This document shows positions 53,892 to 62,880 of a DNA stretch of 64,000 nucleotides, piece by piece. Both the position numbers and the translations under genes were made by a program. The notes beneath the pieces were generated by a model. The model made no database searches and was not told the DNA's origin. It saw only the letters and a program-made list of their open reading frames with translations. Location of the stretch: NCBI RefSeq assembly GCF_018918145.1, contig NZ_JAHLPX010000008.1, positions 18,502 through 82,501 on the forward strand, in the 5' to 3' direction. How positions within the stretch are numbered: the stretch's first letter is position 1; every line of letters begins with the position of its first letter. This stretch comes from Anaerotignum sp. MSJ-24 (lineage in GTDB: Bacteria > Bacillota > Clostridia > Lachnospirales > Anaerotignaceae).

Positions 53892-54833
53892 ATGAAGGCA
53901 GTATACTATATTTGCAACAACAAGAACTGGGGACATGTAGCGGCCAAGGTTTGGGAGCTGCTCGAAAAGGAAGGCTATTTTAAGGAAAAGACAGATATAC
54001 TTTTTGACGGCATGCCTGTGTATAAATATATTGACGAAAAAGCTGACGAGTACTATTTTGTACCGACAAATACCGCACTTTGTCTGGACTATAATAAATA
54101 TCTGCCGGATATGAATAGATATTTCGCAGACTTCGATATGTCGGCTATGGTAACATGGCACGAAGGTGCAAATTCTCCCGACAAGGTGCTTACGGTTCAT
54201 TCTCTCGGTGATATGAATTCCGGCGTTTTCGGGCCTATTAATGTAAGATATATGCACAACCTTCTCAGAAACTATAAAAAGCAGAAGGACATACTCAATC
54301 TTGAGGAATACCATGTCGTTACAGAGGCAACACATTGGTCGGGAGCACATGAGGAAAATGATAATCCTGAGCTTCTTCTCGGCTATAAGGTGCCTATGGT
54401 GGATATTGAAGTCGGAAGTGAACCCGAAAGCTGGGGTGATGAAACAGCGTGTCTTGCACTTGCAAGAACTCTTGTGCATGTATTTGACGATGATGGAATG
54501 AAGCTGCACAATATTCTCTGTGTAGGCGGTGTACATTTTGAAACCAACTATGCCGAGGCTGTATTTACCGATTGGGGAGAAAACGAAAGCTTTGGCGTCA
54601 GCCACATAATGGCTAACCAGTGGCTTGTTTCGGGACAGTATGAAAACGAGGACGGCTTTGCAAGAGCCTGTGCCTGTGTGGACGCAATAGAAGGCGGAAT
54701 AGAGGCAATCGCTTTCCATGATAAGCTTAAGGGCTGTTATAAGGATCTTGTGAGAAAGCTTGGCGAGCGTTATAATGTTCCGATTCTTAAGCATCAGAAA
54801 TTAAGAAAACCAGAGGAGATAGAATGGAAATAA
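53892..54833 (+). CDS. D-aminoacyl-tRNA deacylase, archaeal/plant DTD2 (GEK1) type
   Basis: About 313 residues from the ATG at 53892, with GAAGGAG nine bases upstream; the earlier TTG lies within that site. The family motifs are present in order: FDGMPVYK, TWHEG...LTVHSLGD, VVTEATHW, MVDIEVGSEPESWGD, CVGGVHF and SFGVSHIM. This is the tRNA_deacylase (DTD2) fold, which removes D-amino acids, and in archaea and plants N-ethyl-D-aminoacyl adducts made by acetaldehyde, from tRNA. The usual THHGP reads THWSGA with a short insertion. It lies between two SLH genes, without tRNA-related neighbours except ileS. Confidence 0.85.
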   Translation: MKAVYYICNNKNWGHVAAKVWELLEKEGYFKEKTDILFDGMPVYKYIDEKADEYYFVPTNTALCLDYNKYLPDMNRYFADFDMSAMVTWHEGANSPDKVLTVHSLGDMNSGVFGPINVRYMHNLLRNYKKQKDILNLEEYHVVTEATHWSGAHEENDNPELLLGYKVPMVDIEVGSEPESWGDETACLALARTLVHVFDDDGMKLHNILCVGGVHFETNYAEAVFTDWGENESFGVSHIMANQWLVSGQYENEDGFARACACVDAIEGGIEAIAFHDKLKGCYKDLVRKLGERYNVPILKHQKLRKPEEIEWK

Positions 54834-54926
54834 AAAACGAAGCCGGAAAAACCTGTATTGATGAGGCTTTTAAAGAAAGTAAACTGGAAAATATAAGCAA
54901 TGAATTATTAGGCGGGAGGTATAATG

Positions 54927-57074
54927 ATGAAAAAATACATTGTTATGGCTGCTGCGGCCGTTATGACTATAAGTTCAGCAGTTACGGCAAGCGCAGCAAA
55001 CTTTTACGATATAGACAATGTTCCCTGGGAAGGCGCAAAGGAATATATAAACAGCGTATCAGACTTAGGGCTTATGGTAGGCGATACAGACAGCGCTGGT
55101 CATAAGGTATTCAGAGCAAAGGATAGAATTACATATTGCGAGGCTATGCAGCTTGCATACAGCATACTGAAAAATACGGGAGCTATGCAGACAGAGGTAA
55201 CAACCGATACAATAAACAAATGGAAAACAAAAATGGATGCGGCTTATATTCCCGAATGGGCATATAACTGTGTTGCATACGGACTTGAAACAGGTATTCT
55301 TTCCGAAAATGACATTACTGTATTTATGAAGAGCAAGGGTGTAAACAGAGATGCCACAAGAGAAAATGTTTCCGTTATATTCGGAAAGGCAATACAGCAT
55401 CTTTCTTCAGTAGATAAATCGGCTGTTCTTACCTTCAATGATAAGGACAAGGTTGCGGCAACAAGCGTACCTTATATTGAACTGCTTTCAAGACTTCAGA
55501 TACTTGTAGGCGATGATGCAGGCAATTTTAATCCTAAAAATTATATAAACAGAGCAGAAATGGCTGTTATGACATCAAAGACCTATTATAAGGCTTCCGA
55601 GCTTAAAAAACAGCAGACAACAACAACTCCTGCTGTTCAGGTAGTATCAGGTACGGTAATACTTACTGATGACGGCACTTCATCAAAAACAATAGCAATC
55701 AGTGCAAACGAAACAGGTGTGGTATCCACATTTGCATTGAACAGCTCGATACCTGTAATTTCAAGTGATGGAGCAACGAAGAGCTATTCGGATATTAAAA
55801 TTGGAGATATGGTAACGGTTGCTTCCTCCAACAATATCGTGGTATCTGTTGTTGTAAATCTCAGTAATTCGGATATAAATGACAACACGACACCGGCAAA
55901 GCAGACGGAGATTGAGGGTTATCTCAACAACATAACCTATTCTGCAATAACCTTTGATACAAAGGACGGAGAACAGCAGAGATATGAGCTTGCATCAAGC
56001 ATAAAATATTATCTCGACGGAGGACAGGTATCAAAGGACGGACTTTATGAGCTTACATTAGGTAGAAATGTTCTTTATATAAAGGCAAAGCTCAATTCCG
56101 CAAACGAGGTATACGAGATAGATGCAGAGATGGAGGATGTTGAAGGCGAGGTAACCTCAATAACCGATAATGCGGTATATATTGATTTCGACTTCGGCGG
56201 AAGAGTCGGCAATATTAAATGTGTGCCTACAAGCGGCTGTGAATATTATCTTGAGAATTCAAAAATAAGCGAAACAAAGCTTGCTAAAATTTTAAATGAG
56301 TCAAAGCTTTATGCAAAGGCACAGGTAAACAATCTTGGTAAAGTAAAGAGATTTGATTTTTATTATGATTCGAATACAACCGGAATGCTTAAGAGCATAA
56401 GTTCATCAACATTGTCGCTTAAGACATCTTACGGCAGAACTGCCGTATATGAGCTTGATGACGATGCAGAGCTTGTTCTTGACGGCGTAAACGCAACATA
56501 CAGAGAGATAAAAAACCGTCTTAAGGATACAGATATGTTGGTTACGGTTGAGTTTGACAAAGATGAAGACTATGTTACAAGTGTTAATGTAAAGTCGCTT
56601 ACACTTGAAGGAATGCTTGATGTTGTGGACTCAAAGCGAATTGTCATTGTCAATGACGAGGTAAGACATGTAATAGATGTGCCTTATAATGACACAAATA
56701 TCTACTGCGAGTATAACGGCGAAGAAATAAGCTATACAAGAATGAGAAGCATATTTGCCGATGAAAAAAATCCCATGAAGATTGAAGCCGAAATGAATGA
56801 GGACGATTATTCGCTTAAGTCAATGATTGTTGTTTCGGGCACAGTTGATGAAGGAACGGTAAAATCAATTTCCGGAACATCAATAACTATTGTCAATGCA
56901 GTCGGACTTGAGTATACATATAAGGTTGAACCGGCGGCAAGAGGTTATATCAATGATGAAGAAACATCAATGCTCACGAAGGTGAGAGAGGCAGCTCTTG
57001 AGGACGGAGCAACCGTAAGGGTTACATTCAGCAGCAGAGATTATGTAAACAGAATTTATGTAACAACGGATTAA
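54927..57074 (+). CDS. S-layer homology domain protein, copy 2
   Basis: About 715 residues. A signal peptide (cleavage after ASA) precedes three SLH modules (about 23-225; FYDIDNVPWEGAKEYINSV, a second with RENVSVIFGK, a third with NYINRAEMAVMTSKTYY). A Thr-rich linker leads to a long strand-rich part with repeated short units of the type SI(S)xxxLxLKTSYG, suggesting tandem beta modules. It is similar to copy 1 through the SLH part but has about 220 more C-terminal residues. Two ATGs lie in tandem; GGGAGG suits the second, at 54927. The stop of the DTD2 gene lies 90 bases upstream. Confidence 0.85.
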   Translation: MKKYIVMAAAAVMTISSAVTASAANFYDIDNVPWEGAKEYINSVSDLGLMVGDTDSAGHKVFRAKDRITYCEAMQLAYSILKNTGAMQTEVTTDTINKWKTKMDAAYIPEWAYNCVAYGLETGILSENDITVFMKSKGVNRDATRENVSVIFGKAIQHLSSVDKSAVLTFNDKDKVAATSVPYIELLSRLQILVGDDAGNFNPKNYINRAEMAVMTSKTYYKASELKKQQTTTTPAVQVVSGTVILTDDGTSSKTIAISANETGVVSTFALNSSIPVISSDGATKSYSDIKIGDMVTVASSNNIVVSVVVNLSNSDINDNTTPAKQTEIEGYLNNITYSAITFDTKDGEQQRYELASSIKYYLDGGQVSKDGLYELTLGRNVLYIKAKLNSANEVYEIDAEMEDVEGEVTSITDNAVYIDFDFGGRVGNIKCVPTSGCEYYLENSKISETKLAKILNESKLYAKAQVNNLGKVKRFDFYYDSNTTGMLKSISSSTLSLKTSYGRTAVYELDDDAELVLDGVNATYREIKNRLKDTDMLVTVEFDKDEDYVTSVNVKSLTLEGMLDVVDSKRIVIVNDEVRHVIDVPYNDTNIYCEYNGEEISYTRMRSIFADEKNPMKIEAEMNEDDYSLKSMIVVSGTVDEGTVKSISGTSITIVNAVGLEYTYKVEPAARGYINDEETSMLTKVREAALEDGATVRVTFSSRDYVNRIYVTTD

Positions 57075-57087
57075 TATAAACAATATG

Positions 57088-57131
57088 AAATCCTGCTTAA
57101 ATGACTTATGTTGATAGGCAGGATTTTTAAA
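57088..57131 (+). terminator. intrinsic terminator after SLH copy 2
   Basis: 9-bp stem aaatcctgc/gcaggattt, loop of 21, then TTTAA. Confidence 0.75.
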
Positions 57132-57190
57132 TCGCTATTGCCACAAATGGCGTATATATGTATAATAATTTCTAAAAAAGGTGTGATTTT

Positions 57191-58063
57191 ATGAGATATG
57201 AAGGAGCAGTTTACAGACCGCCGAGTGAAGCAGGAAGTCTTATAATACAGCTTACAATAGGTTGTGCAAGAAATACCTGCCGCTTTTGCAGTATGTTTAA
57301 GGATAAAAAGTTCAGAGTAAGAAAGCTTGAAGATGTTGTTGCCGATTTAAAGGAAATGAGAGAATACTATAAGGATTATCTTATAAGAAGAATATTTCTT
57401 GCCGACGGCGATGCTCTCATATGCAAAACAGAGGATCTGCTCTATATAATGGGTGTTATAAACGAGCTTTTTCCTGAAAGAGAAAGAATAACAATGTACG
57501 GAGCACCTAAGGACGTACTTCTCAAAAGCCATGAGGAACTGGTTAAGCTCAGAGAGGCCGGACTTGAAATGGTTTATGTCGGAGCGGAATCCGGTGATGA
57601 TGAGGTTCTCGAATATGTTAAAAAGGGTGCAACTCATGCGGAAATTGCAGAGGCAGGACTTAAGCTTAAGGCAGCAGGAATAAAGGTTTCGGTTACTCTT
57701 ATTTCCGGCCTTGGCGGCAAAAAGCATCTTGTAAACCATGCGGTGAATTCCGCAAAGCTCATAAGCGAGATGAAGCCGGAATATGTCGGCTTCCTTACAT
57801 TGCTGCTTGAGCCGGGAGTGCCTATGTATGATGAGCTTAGAAAGGGCGAATTTGATTATCTTAAGCCGAATGAGGTTGTTGAGGAGCTTAAGCTGTTCAT
57901 ACAGAATGTGGATTCCGAAGGCACTGTTTTCCGTTCAAACCATGCGTCTAATTATGTTCCGCTTGCCGGCACATTCAACAGAGATAATGCAAAGCTTCTT
58001 AAACAGATTGAAGAGGCAGAAAAGAGAAGTACTTACAGACCTGAGTATTACAGAGGTTTTTAA
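57191..58063 (+). CDS. radical SAM protein
   Basis: 290 residues. The cluster motif is C-x4-C-x2-C (GCARNTCRFCSMF, about 21-33) rather than the common CxxxCxxC. It continues with FLADGDALI, AGLEMVYVGAESGDDEVL and a glycine motif SGLGGKK of the SAM barrel. The C-terminus has no extra cluster. Similar proteins, often annotated only as radical SAM, are conserved in Clostridia without known substrate. AAAGGTGTGA precedes the ATG. The next gene starts 16 bases later, so the two form an operon. Confidence 0.85.
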   Translation: MRYEGAVYRPPSEAGSLIIQLTIGCARNTCRFCSMFKDKKFRVRKLEDVVADLKEMREYYKDYLIRRIFLADGDALICKTEDLLYIMGVINELFPERERITMYGAPKDVLLKSHEELVKLREAGLEMVYVGAESGDDEVLEYVKKGATHAEIAEAGLKLKAAGIKVSVTLISGLGGKKHLVNHAVNSAKLISEMKPEYVGFLTLLLEPGVPMYDELRKGEFDYLKPNEVVEELKLFIQNVDSEGTVFRSNHASNYVPLAGTFNRDNAKLLKQIEEAEKRSTYRPEYYRGF

Positions 58064-58079
58064 GAAAGGATAAGCACAA

Positions 58080-58862
58080 ATGACCGGTATAGCTTTTTTA
58101 GCTTGTATAATTATATTTTGCTCTGTATGGGCGGCCTTTGCGACAGGCAGAAAAAGCTGGCTTGTTACAACCTTCTGGGCGGCTGTTACGCTTGTATCTG
58201 CTCTCGGAATAAGAAGAGGCTGTACGGCAAACGGCTTGTGTCTTATTATTGCTATTTTTGAAACGGCTATGAGCATAAGAGCGATATATAAGGTTATTTT
58301 GTGGAATCAGGTATTTAAGGATAAGGGAGTTGTACTGCCGATTGTTATTTATTTAATATCGCTTATGCTTGTAGGCTATTGTGTATATCAGATACAGTTT
58401 TTGGGCTATGTTCCCGATGTTATGGGCGTTAAAGGCGAGGTCGGCAATGTACGAAGGGTTATAGACATAATTATAGTAATGATTATAACCATACCGGTGT
58501 TTTATATAGGCCTGCTCAGATTTGAAAGATTCTTTTCACTTGATGATGAACTGATACTTCTTAACTGCCGGTTTTACACAAGTAATCTTCTCGGAGGAAA
58601 AACCTTCAAGGGATATTATGTATACGGAATAAATAACGGTGTTAAATATCATTTCAGAATTACTAAACGTATTTATTTCATGCTGAGGCTTGAGGACAGG
58701 CTTGTTATTAAGCTGAAAAGGGATTTGAGAGGAAATTTGTTTGTGGTGCAAAATCCATGTCCGAAAAATCTTGAGTATGTTGCAAGAAGAGATTTGAGAA
58801 TGTTTAAGAATATCGCCCTTACGGCGGTGATATATCTTATACTCATAATAATTTTGCTTTGA
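58080..58862 (+). CDS. uncharacterised six-helix membrane protein
   Basis: 260 residues with about five membrane helices in the first 145 residues, a basic cytoplasmic domain (about 150-235) and a final C-terminal helix (NIALTAVIYLILIIILL). The cytoplasmic domain has a strand-rich, PH-like look (GKTFKGYYVYGINNGVKYHFRI) but I do not recognise a family. It is probably cotranscribed with the radical SAM gene. AAAGGA lies before the ATG. Confidence 0.6.
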   Translation: MTGIAFLACIIIFCSVWAAFATGRKSWLVTTFWAAVTLVSALGIRRGCTANGLCLIIAIFETAMSIRAIYKVILWNQVFKDKGVVLPIVIYLISLMLVGYCVYQIQFLGYVPDVMGVKGEVGNVRRVIDIIIVMIITIPVFYIGLLRFERFFSLDDELILLNCRFYTSNLLGGKTFKGYYVYGINNGVKYHFRITKRIYFMLRLEDRLVIKLKRDLRGNLFVVQNPCPKNLEYVARRDLRMFKNIALTAVIYLILIIILL

Positions 58863-58867
58863 TTTTT

Positions 58868-58896
58868 AAGCTTCGTGTTTACGGAGCTTTTTTTTA
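58868..58896 (+). terminator. intrinsic terminator
   Basis: 8-pair stem aagcttcg/cggagctt (one G-U), loop of six, then eight T. Confidence 0.88.
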
Positions 58897-58944
58897 GTAT
58901 ATTTTATACCGTATTGCATATATATCTGTGTGGAGGGACTGCTT

Positions 58945-59913
58945 ATGAAAAAAGCAAGTATAGGCAGATATATTCTGCTGTCACAGATATACGTTTTAAT
59001 AACGATTGTAATTGTGCCTTATATGCTCAGCGGTAAAAAAATCGCTGTCATTGATAATACGGTTAATGATGCCAAAAGCATTACCGTATCGGCAGAGGAA
59101 AACGAAACGCCGAGTAAGGAATATAAGGTTGGAGATATGGATATTGAGGAATATATAAAGGGTGTGCTTGCCGCAGAAATGCCGGTTTCGTTTCCGCCAG
59201 AGGCTTTGAAGGCACAGGCGGTTGCGGCAAGAACCTATGCGGTAAGAACCATTGACAATGCTGATTTTCCGCTCAATACCGACGATATAGGTCAGGCATT
59301 CATAACAAAGGAAACAATGCTGAAAAACTGGGGTGATAATTATGATGCCTATTATAAAAAGATTTCCGATGCTGTGGACAGCACAAAGGGCGAAGTAATG
59401 GAATACAACGGAGAGCCGATACTTGCGGTTTTTCATTCCACAAGTGCAGGCGAAACCGAAACGGCAGGCAACATATGGAACTATGATCTGCCTTATCTTG
59501 TAAGTGCCGAAAGCGAAGGAGATACCTATGCTCCCGGCTATGAGGTATCGGCAGTCTTTACACCGTCCGATATAATAGCAAAAATCAAGGAAAAATATCC
59601 CGAATTTAGTGCAGAGGAAAACGGACTGTTTAAATCAATAGTAATAAACAGCAGGAGTGACGCCGGATATGTAACAAGCGTTACGGTCGGCAATATGAGC
59701 TTTACCGGAAAACAGCTCAGAGAGGCATTGGGACTGAGAAGTGCAAATTTCACCGTAGAAGAGGATAACGAAAGCATAGTATTTATAACCAAGGGATTCG
59801 GTCACGGAGCAGGAATGAGCCAATACGGAGCAAAATACATGGCTGAAAACGGTTCGGACTATAAGCAGATATTGAACCATTATTATAAGGACATAACAAT
59901 AGCCAAGTTATAA
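58945..59913 (+). CDS. spoIID: stage II sporulation protein D (SpoIID/LytB family)
   Basis: 322 residues from ATG 58945 (GGAGGGA six bases upstream). An N-terminal membrane anchor (about 10-28) precedes the SpoIID domain: the catalytic Glu in LAAEMPVSFPPEALKAQAVA, FHSTSAGETE, and GFGHGAGMSQYGA. SpoIID is the lytic transglycosylase of the DMP complex that drives engulfment of the forespore. SpoIIM and SpoIIP genes are absent from the neighbourhood; only the canonical motifs decide the name, and a vegetative LytB-like role is possible. Confidence 0.88.
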   Translation: MKKASIGRYILLSQIYVLITIVIVPYMLSGKKIAVIDNTVNDAKSITVSAEENETPSKEYKVGDMDIEEYIKGVLAAEMPVSFPPEALKAQAVAARTYAVRTIDNADFPLNTDDIGQAFITKETMLKNWGDNYDAYYKKISDAVDSTKGEVMEYNGEPILAVFHSTSAGETETAGNIWNYDLPYLVSAESEGDTYAPGYEVSAVFTPSDIIAKIKEKYPEFSAEENGLFKSIVINSRSDAGYVTSVTVGNMSFTGKQLREALGLRSANFTVEEDNESIVFITKGFGHGAGMSQYGAKYMAENGSDYKQILNHYYKDITIAKL

Positions 59914-59953
59914 AAAAATAAAGCAGGGAGATTAGCTCCTTGCTTTATTTTTT
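59913..59953. terminator. strong bidirectional terminator overlapping two gene ends
   Basis: 18-pair stem aaaaaataaagcagggag/ctccttgctttatttttt (one G-U) with a 5-base loop. The stop codon of the minus-strand MFS gene lies in its loop, and the spoIID stop touches its base. Confidence 0.92.
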
Positions 59954-61155
59954 AATGAAAGCCCTACGGCTATCTGTATTATTGCGGTTGCGGCACAGAT
60001 ATAAAATACATATTGTGCACCTATTTCAGCCCAGACAATGCCGAATATCGCAGAAACAACTATCGCTATTACATGGTCAACACTAAGGCCAACGGAAAGA
60101 GTTGCGGTGATTTCCGAGGCATCTCTTGCAATCGAACGCATAAGATATGCGTGTATTGTACTGAACTGGTCGAAAACATTGCAAAGCATATATACGATAA
60201 ATGCGGCATACATAGCAGGTGTGTCGGTTATAAATTTTCCCGATGCAAAGCCGCCGGCTAAAAAGCCCATTGCCGAAAATACTATTATTATATATATTCC
60301 TTCGACTATAAGAGAAAATCTTGCACCCATTTTATCAAGCATTCTGCCTATAACAGGTGCAATGAGAATGCCTATGAAATATGTTCCTATGGCAAGAAGC
60401 GAAATTGTATCGGCACCCTTGAGAAGCAAATCGGCTATTACCCATGGGCCGAATACAAGTTTTATTCTTTTCTGACAGCCGTAAGCAAGAGTGACAAGAT
60501 AGTACGGAGTATATTCCTTTCTGAGAACGAGGTTTGAGTGCTTCTTTTCTGTTTTCGGCTTTGGCTCGGTCCTGATGTATTTTGTCATTCCTATGAGCAG
60601 AACTGCGGCTATGACTGCGGCAACTATTGCTATCGCAAACGGAATGATTATGTGTGTTTTAAAAGAGAAAATTCCGTATTTGAAGCATATGAATACAGCA
60701 AGCGATGTAAGCAGAGAAAAGACGGTTGAGCAGGTTTTAAATCTGCCTAAGGTCTTGCCTACATTGCCGTCCTGTGCAAGGCTCATGCCTATTGAATCAT
60801 TTAACGGCATGAATATATGCTGTCCGCTTGATGCAATGAACAGAAAAAGCATCATTGCCGAATATGACGGCGAAAAGAAAGCCATTGCGGTTAAGCCGAC
60901 AGCAACCAGTATCTGTGCGAATATTCCGGACTTTATATCTCCGAGCGGTGCAAGAGCGGCTATTATGAACATACACAATATTCCCGGTGATTCTCTGGGA
61001 ATTTCGAGAAATCCTCTTTGTACAGAGGTGACGTTATATACTTCTTTGAAATAATTTGTGTATATCTGTGAGCTGAAACCGGACATTATTGCCACAAGTA
61101 TAACCACAAGCGTAAATAATGTCACAGCCTTTTTAAAATCATTTTTATTTTCCAT
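59932..61155 (-). CDS. MFS transporter
   Basis: 407 residues with about 12 membrane helices and a central cytoplasmic loop rich in Lys/Glu (about 195-205), as in MFS carriers. There is a basic loop between helices 2 and 3 (ALAPLGDIKSG). Substrate cannot be read. It follows glpK by 17 bases on the same strand, so it may carry glycerol-derived or related compounds, but GlpF-type facilitators are aquaporins, not MFS. GGGAGATAG lies upstream of the ATG. Confidence 0.85.
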   Translation of the reverse strand: MENKNDFKKAVTLFTLVVILVAIMSGFSSQIYTNYFKEVYNVTSVQRGFLEIPRESPGILCMFIIAALAPLGDIKSGIFAQILVAVGLTAMAFFSPSYSAMMLFLFIASSGQHIFMPLNDSIGMSLAQDGNVGKTLGRFKTCSTVFSLLTSLAVFICFKYGIFSFKTHIIIPFAIAIVAAVIAAVLLIGMTKYIRTEPKPKTEKKHSNLVLRKEYTPYYLVTLAYGCQKRIKLVFGPWVIADLLLKGADTISLLAIGTYFIGILIAPVIGRMLDKMGARFSLIVEGIYIIIVFSAMGFLAGGFASGKFITDTPAMYAAFIVYMLCNVFDQFSTIHAYLMRSIARDASEITATLSVGLSVDHVIAIVVSAIFGIVWAEIGAQYVFYICAATAIIQIAVGLSLKNKARS

Positions 61156-61172
61156 TTCTATCTCCCGAAGAG

Positions 61173-62666
61173 TTAATCTTCACTGAACATTTTGGTGCAT
61201 CTTACAGCCTTTTCCCAGCCTTTTATAAGCTTTTGAGCCTCGGCCCTGTCCATTTTAGGCGTATAGGTTTTTTCAAGCACCCAGCTGTTTTTAAGCTCGT
61301 CACGGTTTTCCCAGAAGCCTACTGCAAGTCCGGCGAGAAAAGCCGCGCCGAGAGCCGTTGTTTCGGCTATAACGGGACGAATAAGCTTTTTGTTTGTTAT
61401 GTCGGACTGGAACTGCATTATAAGCTCGCTTGCACTTGCACCGCCGTCAACCTTTATTACGCCGATTTCGTCGTTTATGTCGGCAGACATGGCATTGATG
61501 ACGTCCATTGACTGAAAGGCTATTGCCTCAAGAGCAGCACGAATTATATGCTCTCTTGTCGTTCCTCTGGTAAGCCCGAATATTGAACCTCTTGCGTACA
61601 TATCCCAATGCGGCGCACCCATTCCCGTAAAGGACGGAACAAAATATACACCTTCCGACGCCATAAGCTTTGCACCGAGATAATCTGCGTCCTGAGCACT
61701 GCTGAAAAATCTCATTTTGTCACGCAGCCATTGTATAACAGCACCGCCGACAAATACACTGCCTTCCAGTGCATATGTAACCTCTCCGTCAATGGCACAG
61801 GCGATTGTTGTTATAAGTCCGTTTTTGCTTTCGGCAGGCTTTGTGCCTGTGTTCATAAGTATGAAATTGCCTGTTCCGTAGGTGTTTTTTACATCACCCT
61901 TATCAAAGCAGAGCTGTCCGAAAAGAGCCGCCTGCTGATCTCCGGCTATTCCGGCAATGGGTATCTTTGTTCCAAGAATATCGGTATAGCCGTATATTTC
62001 CGAGCTGTTTTTAACCTCCGGGAGCATTGATTCAGGAATACCGAGCTTTTCGAGTATTTTTTTATCCCATTTCAATGTGTGTATATTGAAAAGCATTGTT
62101 CTTGATGCGTTTGTACAGTCGGTTATGTGTACCTTTCCGTCAGTAAGCTTCCAGACAAGCCATGTGTCAACTGTTCCGAAAAGAAGATTTCCGCTTTCGG
62201 CACGTTCCCTTGCACCTTCCACATTGTCAAGAATCCATTTTATTTTTGTTGCGGAGAAATAGGCGTCAATGAGAAGTCCGGTATTTTCTTTTACATACTG
62301 CGTAAATTCCCTGTCCTTTTTCAGCTCCTCGCATAAATCCGCAGTTCTTCTGCACTGCCAGACAATGGCGTTATATACGGGAATTCCGGTATCTCTGTCC
62401 CATACGATTGTTGTTTCACGCTGATTGGTTATTCCTATTGCGGCAATGTCCGAAGGAGATATATCTGCCTGTAACATTGAGTCTATCGCAGTGGAATACT
62501 GTGAGTTATAAATATCAAGCGGATTGTGCTCAACCCAGCCCGGTTTGGGGTATATCTGCGGATATTCCTGCTGACATTTTGAAATGATTGTTTGATTTTT
62601 GTCAAAAATAATTGTTCTTGAACTGGTTGTTCCCTGGTCAAGGGACATTATAAATTTACCTGACAT
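61173..62666 (-). CDS. glpK: glycerol kinase
   Basis: FGGY kinase of 497 residues from ATG 62666 (CGGAG upstream; the 14-residue longer reading has no site). Motifs: N-terminal phosphate loop [33 protein letters not shown] and the C-terminal [15 protein letters not shown] and [11 protein letters not shown]. It phosphorylates glycerol to sn-glycerol 3-phosphate. Its promoter region is shared with D-lactate dehydrogenase and contains a Rex-like site. glpF and glpD are not in the window. Confidence 0.96.
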   Translation of the reverse strand: MSGKFIMSLDQGTTSSRTIIFDKNQTIISKCQQEYPQIYPKPGWVEHNPLDIYNSQYSTAIDSMLQADISPSDIAAIGITNQRETTIVWDRDTGIPVYNAIVWQCRRTADLCEELKKDREFTQYVKENTGLLIDAYFSATKIKWILDNVEGARERAESGNLLFGTVDTWLVWKLTDGKVHITDCTNASRTMLFNIHTLKWDKKILEKLGIPESMLPEVKNSSEIYGYTDILGTKIPIAGIAGDQQAALFGQLCFDKGDVKNTYGTGNFILMNTGTKPAESKNGLITTIACAIDGEVTYALEGSVFVGGAVIQWLRDKMRFFSSAQDADYLGAKLMASEGVYFVPSFTGMGAPHWDMYARGSIFGLTRGTTREHIIRAALEAIAFQSMDVINAMSADINDEIGVIKVDGGASASELIMQFQSDITNKKLIRPVIAETTALGAAFLAGLAVGFWENRDELKNSWVLEKTYTPKMDRAEAQKLIKGWEKAVRCTKMFSED

Positions 62667-62720
62667 AGCGATTTTTCTCCGATTTTTATTGTAATTGATA
62701 GTTGACAAATACTAAAAAAT

Positions 62721-62738
62721 ATGTTAAAAATATAACAA
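62721..62738. promoter_or_regulatory. Rex-like redox operator between glpK and ldhA
   Basis: atgttaaaaatataacaa fits the Rex consensus TTGTTANNNNNNTAACAA at all but the first base. It overlaps the expected glpK promoter and is about 140 bases ahead of the D-lactate dehydrogenase start. Rex senses the NADH/NAD ratio and often controls lactate dehydrogenase genes. Confidence 0.55.
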
Positions 62739-62880
62739 GCATATAATTATACATTAATCCATACAATAATTGAGCGTTATGTATATTGCTCATGATTGAT
62801 ATGCGGATATATAATTATAGTATAATTCAGAAATACGGTCAAATCCGTTTCGGCTGATTTAATTAAGGAGGAGAATAATT

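Noticed and set aside
53889..54794. Antisense frame of 301 codons covering the DTD2 gene
   Set aside because: The plus-strand frame has all family motifs and a good ribosome binding site; the antisense product is a composition artefact.
54824..55105. Open frame of 93 codons starting at the end of the DTD2 gene
   Set aside because: Its second half runs out of frame through the signal-peptide region of the SLH gene and is basic and unstructured; the start has no independent ribosome binding site.
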